64,000 nt of DNA from Pedococcus sp031456495. Lineage in GTDB: Bacteria; Actinomycetota; Actinomycetes; Actinomycetales; Dermatophilaceae. Position 1 is the first letter of the stretch, and every line of letters begins with the position of its first letter. The stretch is taken from NCBI RefSeq assembly GCF_031456495.1, contig NZ_JAVDUW010000003.1, forward strand, positions 124,001 to 188,000, read 5' to 3'. The translations under genes were made by a program, and so were the position numbers. This document shows, piece after piece, positions 1 to 8,974 of this stretch. The notes below the pieces were generated by a model that saw only the letters and a program-made list of their open reading frames with translations, made no database searches and was not told the DNA's origin.

Positions 1-2248
1 GCCCCTTGGGTGGGTACTCGGCATACGGGGTCACCTTGAGCGACCCGGGCTCGGTGCCGGGCAGGGCGCCCGAGGAGCCGGAGGAGGTGACGACGACGGC
101 GTCGGCCCCGGCCGCCACGGCGCCGAAGAACGCGACCCGCGCCCCTGAGGCGAGCTTGATCCCGGCCATGCCGCCGGCTGCCCGGCCCTGGGGGCGCACG
201 GCGGTCGCGGGGAACCGCAGGAGCTGGGCGTCGGTGGTGATGAACACGAGGTCGACGTCGTCGGAGGCGAGGCCGACCGCGCCGACCACCTGGTCGCCGT
301 CCTTGAGCGAGATGAGCTCGAAGTCGGTGCGGCCGGGGTAGTCGGTGGTGACGCGCTTGACGACGCCCTGCGCGGTGCCGAGCGCGACACCCGCGCCGTC
401 GGCGCCGAGCGACACGATCGTCAGCGGCTCCTCACCGGCGGGCAGGTCGACGTACGCCGCGAGCGGCGCGCCGCCCGAGAGGTTGGGGGAGCCGTTGGTG
501 GGCGGCAGGGTCGGCAGCTCGAGGGCGGACAGGCGGATCATCCGGCCGAGCGAGGTGACCAGGCCGACCTCGCCTCGGGCGGTCGTGCGCACCGCGCCGA
601 CGACGACGTCGTGCTTGCTGCGGCCACCCTCGGTGGGGATCGGGTCGGCGGTCGTCGTGCGCGCCATGAGCCCGGTCGAGGAGAGCAGGACCCAGCACGG
701 GTCGTCGGCGACCTCGAGCGGCGAGGCCGCGGTGGCGGGCACCCCGGCCGACTCGAGCAGCACGGTGCGCCGCGGGGTCCCGTGGGCCTTGGCGACCTCG
801 GCGAGCTCGGTGGAGACGAGCTTGGTGAGCAGCGCCTCGTCGCCGAGGATCGCCTCGAGCTCCTCGATGAGCCGCTCGAGCTCGGTCTTCTCGTTCTCGA
901 GCTCGATGCGGGAGAACTTGGTGAGTCGCCGCAGCTGCAGGTCGAGGATGTAGTTGGCCTGCACCTCGGTGAGGTCGAAGACCTCGATGAGGCGGGTGCG
1001 TGCGATCGCGGAGTCGTCCGAGGAGCGGATGACCTGGATGACCTCGTCGATGTCGAGGATCGCGACGAGCAGGCCCTCGACGAGGTGCAGCCGGTCCTTG
1101 TTCTTGCCGAGCCGGAACTCGGTGCGTCGGCGGACGACCTGGGTCCGGAAGTCGACGAAGACGCGCAGCAGGTCCTTCAGGCCCAGCGTGCGCGGCTGGC
1201 CGTCGACGAGCGCGACGTTGTTGATGGGGAACGAGTCCTCCATCGGCGTCAGCTTGTAGAGCTGCTCGAGCACGGCGTCCGCGTTGAAGCCGTTCTTGAC
1301 CTCGATGACCAGCCGCAGGCCGTGCTTGCGGTCGGTCAGGTCCTTGACGTCGGCGATGCCCTGGAGCTTCTTGGACTGGACGTTGTCCTTGATCTTCTCG
1401 ATGACCTTCTCGGGGCCGACGAGGTAGGGCAGCTCGGTGACGACGATGCCCTGGCGGCGCGGCGTGACCTTCTCGACCCGGGCGGTCGCGCGGGTGCGGA
1501 ACGAGCCCTTGCCGGTGAGGTAGGCGTCGCGGATGCCGTCGAGCCCGACGATGCGCCCGCCCTGGGGCAGGTCGGGGCCGGGGACGAACTTCATGAGGTC
1601 GTCCAGCGAGCACGACGGGTGCGAGAGCAGGTGGCGGGCCGCGCCGATGACCTCGACGAGGTTGTGCGGCGGCATGTTCGTGGCGAAGCCGACCGCGATG
1701 CCGCTGACGCCGTTGACGAGCAGGTTGGGGTACGCCGCCGGCATGACGTCCGGCTGCATGAGCTGGTCGTCGTAGTTGGGGACGAAGTCGACGGTGTCCT
1801 CGTGCAGGCTGCCGGTCATGAGCAGCGCGGCCGGCGCGGGTCGGGCCTCGGTGTACCGGGACGCGGCCGGGCCGTCGTCGAGCGAGCCGAAGTTGCCGTG
1901 CCCGTCGACCAGCGGCAGCCGCATCGTGAACGGCTGGGCCATGCGGACCAGCGCGTCGTAGATCGCCGTGTCGCCGTGCGGGTGGTACTTGCCCATGACG
2001 TCGCCGACGACGCGCGAGGACTTCACGTGGCCGCGGTCGGGACGCAGCCCCATCTCCTGCATCGAGAACAGGATCCGTCGCTGCACCGGCTTGAGGCCGT
2101 CGCGGGCGTCGGGCAGCGCCCGGGCCTTGATGACCGAGACGGAGTACTCGATGTAGGCGTTCTGCATCTCCTCCGACACGTCGATGTCGGCGATGCGCTC
2201 GACGAAGTCGTCGGGCGGGGGAGGGGAGGCAGTGGTCTTGCGGGCCAT
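1..2248 (-). CDS. parC: DNA topoisomerase type IIA subunit A (ParC/GyrA family), 3' end cut by window
   Basis: About 749 codons are visible; the C-terminus lies beyond the left edge. The ATG at 2248 follows an AGGAGA ribosome site. The protein is the DNA breakage-reunion subunit of a type IIA topoisomerase, which passes duplex DNA through a transient double-strand break. The quinolone-pocket region reads KYHPHGDTAIYDALVRMAQ, with Thr at about 92 and Asp at about 96. The catalytic tyrosine sits in SRYTEARP at about residue 130. A coiled region and the beginning of the C-terminal beta-pinwheel follow. I see no GyrA-box (QRRGGKG-like) in the visible pinwheel, which favours a topoisomerase IV-type ParC over gyrase A. 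The partner ParE is not in the window. Family assignment is certain; ParC versus a second GyrA is less so. Confidence 0.9.
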   Translation of the reverse strand, partial: MARKTTASPPPPDDFVERIADIDVSEEMQNAYIEYSVSVIKARALPDARDGLKPVQRRILFSMQEMGLRPDRGHVKSSRVVGDVMGKYHPHGDTAIYDALVRMAQPFTMRLPLVDGHGNFGSLDDGPAASRYTEARPAPAALLMTGSLHEDTVDFVPNYDDQLMQPDVMPAAYPNLLVNGVSGIAVGFATNMPPHNLVEVIGAARHLLSHPSCSLDDLMKFVPGPDLPQGGRIVGLDGIRDAYLTGKGSFRTRATARVEKVTPRRQGIVVTELPYLVGPEKVIEKIKDNVQSKKLQGIADVKDLTDRKHGLRLVIEVKNGFNADAVLEQLYKLTPMEDSFPINNVALVDGQPRTLGLKDLLRVFVDFRTQVVRRRTEFRLGKNKDRLHLVEGLLVAILDIDEVIQVIRSSDDSAIARTRLIEVFDLTEVQANYILDLQLRRLTKFSRIELENEKTELERLIEELEAILGDEALLTKLVSTELAEVAKAHGTPRRTVLLESAGVPATAASPLEVADDPCWVLLSSTGLMARTTTADPIPTEGGRSKHDVVVGAVRTTARGEVGLVTSLGRMIRLSALELPTLPPTNGSPNLSGGAPLAAYVDLPAGEEPLTIVSLGADGAGVALGTAQGVVKRVTTDYPGRTDFELISLKDGDQVVGAVGLASDDVDLVFITTDAQLLRFPATAVRPQGRAAGGMAGIKLASGARVAFFGAVAAGADAVVVTSSGSSGALPGTEPGSLKVTPYAEYPPKG

Positions 2249-2297
2249 GCGGTGGCGATCTCCTGGCACGGACGGTGGGGAACCCCACCATCCTGTC

Positions 2298-2978
2298 CTA
2301 CCGGTCGGAGGGCCCCTCGCCCGCCACGCCGCTGGGCCCGTGGCCGGCTCCGCCGAACGTGCCCCAGTGCACGACCTCGGCCGCCGGCCGGCGAGCCCGC
2401 GTGCGGCTCGACCCGCCGACCCGGGTGCGTTCGTGGCCGAGCGCCACGACCCCGACGAGCCGGCGGTTGCCCGGTATGCCGTGTGCCTGCCGCACCCGGT
2501 CGTGGGCCGCCGGCGGCACCCCGAAGAAGAGGGCGCCGAGCCCTTCGTCGACGGCGGCCAGCAGCATCGCCATCGCCGCCATCCCCGTGTCGACGTCCCA
2601 GTAGGGGACGGGCCAGCGGGCGGGGTCGCGGTCGGTCCAGCCCTTGTCGGGCTCGGCGTAGCGGTCGAGGTAGGCGTCGGGGTCGGAGAGGCACAGGACG
2701 AGCGCAGGCGCGGCGGACACCCCCCGGAGCCAGGCGTCGGGCTCCCCGGCGGAGCCACCGGAGGAGTCGCCGGAGGAGTCATCGGCGACGGCCGCCCAGA
2801 ACGCCGTCCGCTCGTCCTCGCCGGTCAGCACGACGAAGTCCCAGCCCTGGCTGTACCCGGCGCTGGGGGCCCGCTGCGCGGCATACAGGACCGCGTCGAG
2901 CTCGGCGCGGCCCACCGGGCGGCCGGGGTCGAACCGTCGCACCATCCGTCGTCGGCGCAGGACCTCGCGAAGCTCCAC
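2298..2978 (-). CDS. Nitroreductase family protein
   Basis: 226 aa, GTG start. The N-terminus (LREVLRRRRMVRRFDPGRPV) is the classic nitroreductase FMN-binding opening, in which an arginine cluster contacts the flavin phosphate. The middle carries APSAGYSQGWDFVV, and the C-terminal half has GALFFGVP and a VGVVALGHE-type ending. Family members are FMN-dependent dimers that reduce nitro compounds, quinones or other electrophiles with NAD(P)H. The substrate cannot be read from sequence. A Ser/Gly-rich insertion (DDSSGDSSGGSAGEP) lies in the middle. It lies downstream of the deacetylase gene on the same strand and ends 50 nt before the topoisomerase start. Confidence 0.85.
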   Translation of the reverse strand: MELREVLRRRRMVRRFDPGRPVGRAELDAVLYAAQRAPSAGYSQGWDFVVLTGEDERTAFWAAVADDSSGDSSGGSAGEPDAWLRGVSAAPALVLCLSDPDAYLDRYAEPDKGWTDRDPARWPVPYWDVDTGMAAMAMLLAAVDEGLGALFFGVPPAAHDRVRQAHGIPGNRRLVGVVALGHERTRVGGSSRTRARRPAAEVVHWGTFGGAGHGPSGVAGEGPSDR

Positions 2979-3002
2979 GCGGCCATTGTGTCGGCGCCGG
3001 CC

Positions 3003-3959
3003 TCAGCGCAGGGCGTCGAGGGTGGTGAAGCCGTACCCGGCCGCGCGGTAGCCGGCGATGACGCGCGCCAGGGCGGCGGCGTCGAGGGTGGTGCCGTCGT
3101 CCGGGTTCGCGCCCACGTGCATGAGGACGACCTGGCCGGGGGTGCGGCCGGCGAGCACGCGCGCGACCACCGAGTCGACCGACTGCCCGCCGCTCGTGCC
3201 CTTCCACCCGAGGGAGTCGGTGGTCCAGCCCACGGCGCCGTACCCGGCGGCGTGGACGAGGGCGAGGGAGTGGCTGCTGGACTCGCCGAAGGGGAACCGG
3301 AAGAACGGCCGCGGAGTGCGCTCGGTCGCAGCCCGGATCGCCGACTCGGCGCGCGAGACCTCGGTGCGGACCGCGCTGTCGGACAGGGCGGGCAGGTGCG
3401 GGTGGTCCCACGTGTGGTTGCCCACGGGGCCGACGGCCGCCATCTGACGGACGAGGGCGGGGTTCGCGGTGGCGAACTGGCCCGTGACGAAGAAGGAGGC
3501 GGGGACGCCCTGCGCCCGCAGGGTCGACAGGATCGACGCCGCGCCCTGGGCGCCCGCGCCACCGTCGAAGGTCAGGGCCACGACCTTGCGGCTCGTCGGG
3601 ACCCGCGTCACGACGCCGTCGGCGAGCGCCGCCGGCAGGGTCGGGCGCGGTGACGTCGGCGAGGTCGTGGGCGGCCGCGACGTCGAGGAGGTCCGGGACG
3701 GTGACGGTGTCGCCCGTGTCGAGGAGCTCGGCCGGGGCGTGGTCGGGCTCGTGCCGCGGCTCGTGGGCGACGTCGAGGAGCTCGACGGGGACTGCGGGCC
3801 GGACGTGGTGGGCCCGGTGGTCGTGCTGCCGGTCGACGTGCCCGGGGGGCTGGTGGCGGGCGTCCGCTCCGGGCCGCCGCAGCCGGACCACAGGAGCGCA
3901 CCCGCGATCAGGGCCACCACCGGGGCGGCGCGGCTCGACCTCGCACGAGCGGACCTCAT
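3003..3959 (-). CDS. Polysaccharide deacetylase (NodB-fold) lipoprotein
   Basis: 318 aa. A basic N-terminus and hydrophobic stretch lead to a lipobox (LLWSGC, Cys about 26), so the protein should be lipid-anchored outside the membrane. A Thr/Ser/Pro-rich linker of roughly 90 residues follows, then a NodB domain. Visible motifs are LTFDGG (motif 1), GNHTWDHPHL with the two metal-binding histidines (motif 2), RFPFGE (motif 3) and VVLMHVG (motif 5). The fold removes acetyl groups from cell-wall glycans such as GlcNAc or MurNAc. Motif 1 is TFDGG rather than the usual TFDDG, so the second Asp, normally a metal ligand, is Gly; some actinobacterial homologues vary here. The linker probably spans the cell wall. 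Confidence 0.88.
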   Translation of the reverse strand: MRSARARSSRAAPVVALIAGALLWSGCGGPERTPATSPPGTSTGSTTTGPTTSGPQSPSSSSTSPTSRGTSPTTPRPSSSTRATPSPSRTSSTSRPPTTSPTSPRPTLPAALADGVVTRVPTSRKVVALTFDGGAGAQGAASILSTLRAQGVPASFFVTGQFATANPALVRQMAAVGPVGNHTWDHPHLPALSDSAVRTEVSRAESAIRAATERTPRPFFRFPFGESSSHSLALVHAAGYGAVGWTTDSLGWKGTSGGQSVDSVVARVLAGRTPGQVVLMHVGANPDDGTTLDAAALARVIAGYRAAGYGFTTLDALR

Positions 3960-4070
3960 GACCCATGCTGGGCACCGGTCAGGCCGGATGCGCAGGGGCC
4001 AAGGTCCTCCCGGTCACCCGGGCTGGGAGGATGGGCCCAACCGCGCGGACCACAGTGGCGTCACAGGGAC

Positions 4071-4622
4071 ATGACCACGTTGGCCGGGCCGATTCCCGCG
4101 GTGAGCAGTCGGGGAGGGCTGTCGGTGCCTGCGCACGAGTCGGTGGACGTCGAGTCCGCGTTGCGCGAGCTCTACGACGTGCACTACGCCCGGCTGGCCG
4201 GCTGGACCGCCAAGCTGGTCGGCGACCCGGACACCGCCCACGACCTGGCCAGCGAGGCCTTCGTGAAGCTCTACCGGGAGTTCGCCAAGGTCGACGAGCC
4301 CCGCCCCTGGCTCTACACGGTCACCGCGAACCTCGTGCGGGACCACTGGCGCAAGCGCGGTCGCGAGGCCGCGGCATACCAGCGGCACGAGGCGGGGCGA
4401 GACCTCGTGACGCCCGCGCCCGACCACGCCACCACCCTCACGGTGCGCGACGCCGTCCAGGCGCTGCCGGACCGGCTGAGGGTGGTGGTCCTGCTGCACT
4501 ACTTCGCCGACCTGCCGGTGGCGACGGTCGCCCGGCAGCTGGAGAAGTCCGAGGGCACCGTGAAGCGAGACCTGTTCGACGCGCGCCAGCGCATGGCGCA
4601 GATGCTGGGAGAGACCCGATGA
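4071..4622 (+). CDS. ECF-type RNA polymerase sigma factor
   Basis: 183 aa. Region 2 is at about 25-90 (LRELYDVHYARLAGWTAKLV, then HDLASEAFVKLYREF and PWLYTVTANLVRDHWRK). Region 4 is at about 120-175 (ALPDRLRVVVLLHYFADLPV, then ARQLEKSEGTVKRDLFDARQ), carrying the helix-turn-helix that reads the -35 element. The ATG at 4071 is the upstream choice; a later in-frame start is possible because no strong ribosome site is seen. The stop overlaps the next start as ATGA, so the two genes are translationally coupled. The next gene encodes a single-pass membrane protein, which fits a sigma factor held at the membrane, although a classic zinc anti-sigma motif is absent. Confidence 0.92.
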   Translation: MTTLAGPIPAVSSRGGLSVPAHESVDVESALRELYDVHYARLAGWTAKLVGDPDTAHDLASEAFVKLYREFAKVDEPRPWLYTVTANLVRDHWRKRGREAAAYQRHEAGRDLVTPAPDHATTLTVRDAVQALPDRLRVVVLLHYFADLPVATVARQLEKSEGTVKRDLFDARQRMAQMLGETR

Positions 4623-6094
4623 GCCGCCGCGACCTGACCGACCTGCCCGGGGCCGGCGACCAGCGCGACCCCGTGGAGGAGTTCTTCGCCCGCGAGCGGG
4701 CCGACCTGCGCGACCTGCCGGCCGGGCGCGAGCACTGGGAGGGCATCGTCCGCGAGGCCCGCAGGCCCGCGCGACGGTCGTGGCTGCCGTATGCCGCCGC
4801 GGCTGCCGTCGCCGCGGTCGTCGCCGCGGGGGCGTGGGCGGGTCTCGTGCACCGGCCCGACGACCGCACCACGCCCGCGACCGCGTCGTCCCAGCGCTCG
4901 GCCGAGACGGTGACCCGGACCGTGACGACGACGCCCACGACCGCACCTTCCACGCCCTCGCTCCCCGCACAGGCGACGACCCCCAGCCCCGCGGTCTCGA
5001 CGGCGACGGGACCGCTGCCCGTCGCGCAGTCCTTCGGCCTGGTCTCGATGACCAACGCCGGCGGCAACGTCCTCTACGCGCTGGGCTCGGCGACCTGCCC
5101 CGGCGGCAACCCGTGCACGCAGGTCGTGACGTCCCGCGACGACGGCCGCACCTGGGTCGCCCGCTCCACCTTCACGACGCTGACGACGGCCGGTGCCCGC
5201 ACGACCCCGACCGGCCCGAACCAGCTCGTCGGCATCCGCTTCGCCGAGCCCGACGTCGGTTACGTCTTCGGCAGCACCACCCTGCGCACCACCGACGGTG
5301 GCCGGAGCTGGCAGCCGGTGGACGTCGACCGCCGCACCGTGCTGTCGCTGGAGACCGACGGCGACCGGATCTGGATGGCGACGGCACGCTCCTGCACGCC
5401 GAGCGACCTCGGCCAGCAGGGCGGCTGCACCGACGTCCAGGCCAGGACTGGCAGGGCCGGTGACACCACGACCACCCCGGTCCAGGCGAACGGCACCCCG
5501 ACCGCCGTCGACGCCGCCTGGGTGGCCATGGACGGCCACGACGCGTACCTCAACACCTCGGTGCCCGACCCGGCCCGACGGGGTCAGGCGCTGCCGGGCC
5601 CGCTGGTCCGGCTCACGGGGCCGGCCGGTGCGCTCGATCCCGTCGACGGCTGCGACGGGGGCGTCTGGGCCTCCGGCGCCGCGGCCGCCCGCGGCACCCT
5701 CGTCGGCCTCTGCGCCACCAAGGGCAAGCCGGCGCAGGAGTGGTCGGTGGTCGTGTCGACCGACCGCGGCATGACCTGGACCGCCACGCCGGCGCCGGGC
5801 CTGGGTCGCCCCACGGCGCCGGGGACGTGGCTGACCGGCACGGACGCCAAGCGTCTCGTCGCCGTGACCGGTGGCGTGCCCACCAGCTCGTCCGGCACAC
5901 CTGCCGCCAGCGCCCTGCTCGTCAGCGCCGACGGCGGGCGCACGTGGGGCGACACCGGTCCCGGACGTGGGGGAGCGCCGGTCTGGGCGGGTGCCGCGGG
6001 TGGTTCCCTCGTGTATGCCGTCGAGGGCGGGCTCGCGTACTGGCAGAGCACCGATGCGGGCCAGCGCTTCACCCGCGTCCCGCTGCGGCGCTGA
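4619..6094 (+). CDS. Single-pass membrane protein with extracellular Asp-box (BNR-like) domain, possible anti-sigma partner
   Basis: 491 aa. A cytosolic N-terminus of about 54 residues (acidic-basic, ending EGIVREARRPARRSW) precedes one membrane helix (about 55-76, Ala/Val-rich). A Thr/Pro-rich linker follows, then a large secreted domain. This domain carries at least five Asp-box motifs of the S-x-D-x-G-x-T-W type: SRDDGRTW, TTDGGRSW, STDRGMTW, SADGGRTW and STDAGQRF. Such motifs mark beta-propellers of the sialidase/HCF136 type. Coupling to the upstream ECF sigma gene (ATGA overlap) and the short cytosolic tail suggest an anti-sigma or sensor role. This is inference: no HxxxCxxC zinc motif is visible. 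The ligand is unknown. Confidence 0.75.
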   Translation: MSRRDLTDLPGAGDQRDPVEEFFARERADLRDLPAGREHWEGIVREARRPARRSWLPYAAAAAVAAVVAAGAWAGLVHRPDDRTTPATASSQRSAETVTRTVTTTPTTAPSTPSLPAQATTPSPAVSTATGPLPVAQSFGLVSMTNAGGNVLYALGSATCPGGNPCTQVVTSRDDGRTWVARSTFTTLTTAGARTTPTGPNQLVGIRFAEPDVGYVFGSTTLRTTDGGRSWQPVDVDRRTVLSLETDGDRIWMATARSCTPSDLGQQGGCTDVQARTGRAGDTTTTPVQANGTPTAVDAAWVAMDGHDAYLNTSVPDPARRGQALPGPLVRLTGPAGALDPVDGCDGGVWASGAAAARGTLVGLCATKGKPAQEWSVVVSTDRGMTWTATPAPGLGRPTAPGTWLTGTDAKRLVAVTGGVPTSSSGTPAASALLVSADGGRTWGDTGPGRGGAPVWAGAAGGSLVYAVEGGLAYWQSTDAGQRFTRVPLRR

Positions 6095-6172
6095 CGCGAC
6101 GGGCACTCGGCACTGATGCGACGGGCACTCGGCGCTGAGCACACGAGGTTCGGCGCCGACCCGACGGGCACG
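6087..6172 (+). repeat. Short tandem repeat, 22-bp unit, across the end of the Asp-box gene
   Basis: Two adjacent near-identical 22-bp units occupy 6087-6108 and 6109-6130, sharing the core GCGACGGGCACTC. A partial unit runs from 6131 to 6139 and a degenerate copy is at about 6152-6172. The first unit includes the stop codon of the preceding gene. No function is evident; slippage could change its copy number. Confidence 0.7.
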
Positions 6173-6198
6173 TCGTACCGGTCTGCCATGCTTGCGCC

Positions 6199-8868
6199 AT
6201 GACGCAGGCCGCGGCCCTTCCACCCGGGTACCCGGCGTGGTGGGAGGCCGACGTCGTGCTCCGCGACGGATCGGTCGCCCACCTGCGCCCCATCACCCCC
6301 GCTGACGCACCGGCAGTCCACCGCTTCCACGCCGGCCAGTCAGAAGAGTCCATCTACATGCGCTTCTTCGCGCCGCTGCGCCAGCTCAGCGAGCGCGACG
6401 TCACCCGCTTCACCACGGTCGACTACCACGACCGGGTGGCCCTGGTGGCGACCGTGCGCGGCGAGATCATCGGCATCGGCCGGTACGACCGGATCACGCC
6501 GACGAGCGCCGAGGTGGCGTTCAACATCTCCGACTCCTTCCAGGGCAAGGGGATCGGGTCGGTCCTGCTCGAGCACCTCGCCGTCATCGCGTGGGACTCG
6601 GGCATCGAGGAGTTCACCGCCGAGGTGCTGCCGCAGAACCGCAAGATGATGTCGGTGTTCGGCGACGCCGGGTACGAGGTGAGCCGGCGGTTCGAGGACG
6701 GCGTCGTGTCGCTGCGCTTCGACATCCAGCCCACCGAGCGGTCCGAGGCGGTGCGGCTCTCCCGCGAGCACCGCGCCGAGTCGGTGAGCATGCACTCGGT
6801 GCTGTTCCCGGACTCCATCGCGGTCGTCGGGGCCAGCCGCCGGACCGACTCCATCGGCCACCACATCCTCGCCAACATCCTGGCGGCCGGGTTCCACGGC
6901 GCCGTGCACGCGGTCAACCGCGAGGCCATGGAGGTGCTCGGGCTGCCGAGCCACACCCGCGTCTCGGAGATCCCGGACGACGTCGACCTCGCCGTCGTCG
7001 CGGTCCCGGCCGACGAGGTGCTCGACGTCGTCGCCGACTGCGCCGAGGCCGGCGTGCGGACCCTGCTGGTGGTGAGTGCCGGGTTCGCCGAGGCAGGGCC
7101 GGAGGGGGAGCAGCTCCAGGCCGAGCTCCTGACCCGCGCCCGGGCCGCGGGGATGCGTGTCCTCGGTCCCAACTCCTTCGGGGTCATCAACAACTCCCCG
7201 CACGTGCGGCTCAACGCCTCGCTCGCCCCCGAGCTGCCGCCGGCCGGCCGGCTGGGCCTGTTCGCCCAGAGCGGTGCTCTGGGCATCGCGGTGCTCGCCT
7301 CCGCCGCGCGCCGCGGCCTCGGCATCTCGGTCTTCGCCTCCGCGGGGAACCGCGTCGACGTCTCCGGCAACGACTTCATGCAGTACTGGATCGACGACCA
7401 GGACACCGACGTCGTCGGCCTCTACCTCGAGTCGATGGGCAACCCGCGCAAGTTCTCCCGCATCGCCCGGCGGCTCGCCCTGACCAAGCCGGTCGTCGTG
7501 GTGAAGTCCGGCGTGTCGAGCTACGGCGTCCCACCAGGCCACCGGGCCCGGACGACCCGCGTGCGGCCCGAGGCCTTCGACGCGATGCTGCGCCAGGCCG
7601 GCGTCATCCGGGTCGAGAACGTCCACCAGATGTTCGACGTCGCCCAGCTGCTCGTCCACCAGCCGCTTCCGGGCGGCAACCGCGTGGCCGTCGTCGGCAA
7701 CTCGGACGCGCTCGGCGCGCTCACCGCGGAGGCGTGCGTCAGCTGGGGCCTGGAGGTCACGCACGGCCCGGTGTCGCTGCCCAGCGACGCCCGCGGCGAG
7801 CTGTTCGCGCAGGCGCTCGCGGACGCCTTCGCCGACCCCGACGTCGACAGCGTGCTCACCTGCTTCATCCCGCCGCTGGTCACCCTCGACGAGGACGTCG
7901 CGACCGCGGTCCGCGATGCGGCCCTGCTGTCCGACAAGCCGTGCGTCGCCACGTTCCTCGGCATGCGCGGCGTCGTCGAGCGCCTGGCCGGCACCACGAG
8001 CGACGGACGCGAGGAGGTGGTCCCGGCATACTCCATGCCCGAGGACGCGGTGCGCGCCCTCGCCGCCGCGACGAGGTATGCCGCGTGGCGCTCGCGCGAC
8101 CACGGCGTGCCCGTGCGGCCGGTGGGCATCGACCGCGAGGCGGCCCAGCACCTCGTCGACGAGGTCCTCGAGCGCGACCCGGAGGGGCGGCGCCTCACGC
8201 CGACCGAGGCGGCCCAGCTGCTCCAGGCGTACGGCATCGAGATGTGGCAGAGCATCCCCGTCACGACGGCGGACGAGGCGGTCGCAGCGGCCGAGGCCGT
8301 CGGCTACCCGGTGGTGGTGAAGTCGGTCGCGCCGCTGATGCAGCACTCACCGGGACTGTCCGGCATCCGGGTCGACCTGCGCACGGAGGGCCAGCTGCGC
8401 GGGGCGTTCGAGGCGCTCAACGAGCTGCTCACGCCGCTGTCCGCCAACGCGTTCGTCGTGCAGCGGATGGCGGCCCAGCCGGGCATCTCCTGCGTCGTGC
8501 GCAGCGAGGAGGACCCCCTCTTCGGACCGGTCGTCTCCTTCAGCATCGCCGGCGCCCCCACTGAGCTCCTCGGCGACATCGGGCACCGCATCCCGCCCCT
8601 GACCGACGTCGACGTCTCCGACCTCATCTCCTCGGTGAAGGCGTCGCCGATGCTGCACGGGCACCGCGGGGCGGCCCCCGTGCACCGCGCCGCGCTCGCG
8701 GACCTCATCGCCCGCGTCTCGGTCCTCGCGGACAACCTCCCCGAGGTCGCGAGCCTGGTCCTCAACCCGGTCAACGCCCACGCCGGCGGGGTGGAGGTGC
8801 TCGGTGCGGAGGTCACCCTGTCGCCCACGCCGCGGCGCAAGGACCCGGGCCGGCGCACCCTCACCTGA
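6199..8868 (+). CDS. Pat-type protein acetyltransferase: GNAT domain fused to an ADP-forming acyl-CoA synthetase-like region
   Basis: 889 aa. An N-terminal GNAT domain (about 15-180) has the acetyl-CoA loop QGKGIG at 115-120. It is followed by a CoA-binding Rossmann domain (from about 200, SIAVVGASRR), succinyl-CoA-ligase-like domains, and a C-terminal ATP-grasp region (from about 665, LTPTEAAQLLQAYGI). This matches actinobacterial Pat enzymes, which acetylate lysines of acyl-CoA synthetases and other metabolic proteins; the synthetase-like part senses metabolites. The SHTGALAG-type phospho-histidine signature of active synthetases is replaced around PPGHRARTTRV, so ligase activity is probably lost. 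The gene stands alone. A weak CATGCT -10-like box lies 6 nt before the ATG. Confidence 0.87.
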   Translation: MTQAAALPPGYPAWWEADVVLRDGSVAHLRPITPADAPAVHRFHAGQSEESIYMRFFAPLRQLSERDVTRFTTVDYHDRVALVATVRGEIIGIGRYDRITPTSAEVAFNISDSFQGKGIGSVLLEHLAVIAWDSGIEEFTAEVLPQNRKMMSVFGDAGYEVSRRFEDGVVSLRFDIQPTERSEAVRLSREHRAESVSMHSVLFPDSIAVVGASRRTDSIGHHILANILAAGFHGAVHAVNREAMEVLGLPSHTRVSEIPDDVDLAVVAVPADEVLDVVADCAEAGVRTLLVVSAGFAEAGPEGEQLQAELLTRARAAGMRVLGPNSFGVINNSPHVRLNASLAPELPPAGRLGLFAQSGALGIAVLASAARRGLGISVFASAGNRVDVSGNDFMQYWIDDQDTDVVGLYLESMGNPRKFSRIARRLALTKPVVVVKSGVSSYGVPPGHRARTTRVRPEAFDAMLRQAGVIRVENVHQMFDVAQLLVHQPLPGGNRVAVVGNSDALGALTAEACVSWGLEVTHGPVSLPSDARGELFAQALADAFADPDVDSVLTCFIPPLVTLDEDVATAVRDAALLSDKPCVATFLGMRGVVERLAGTTSDGREEVVPAYSMPEDAVRALAAATRYAAWRSRDHGVPVRPVGIDREAAQHLVDEVLERDPEGRRLTPTEAAQLLQAYGIEMWQSIPVTTADEAVAAAEAVGYPVVVKSVAPLMQHSPGLSGIRVDLRTEGQLRGAFEALNELLTPLSANAFVVQRMAAQPGISCVVRSEEDPLFGPVVSFSIAGAPTELLGDIGHRIPPLTDVDVSDLISSVKASPMLHGHRGAAPVHRAALADLIARVSVLADNLPEVASLVLNPVNAHAGGVEVLGAEVTLSPTPRRKDPGRRTLT

Positions 8869-8974
8869 GGCCGACGGACGCGGCGGCGGGCGGGTGCAGC
8901 GGGCTGACCTGCAGGTATGGTCGGCGGGCTCCTCCACTCCGGCGTGGTGCCCACGGCTAGGGCAGGATGGCCCC

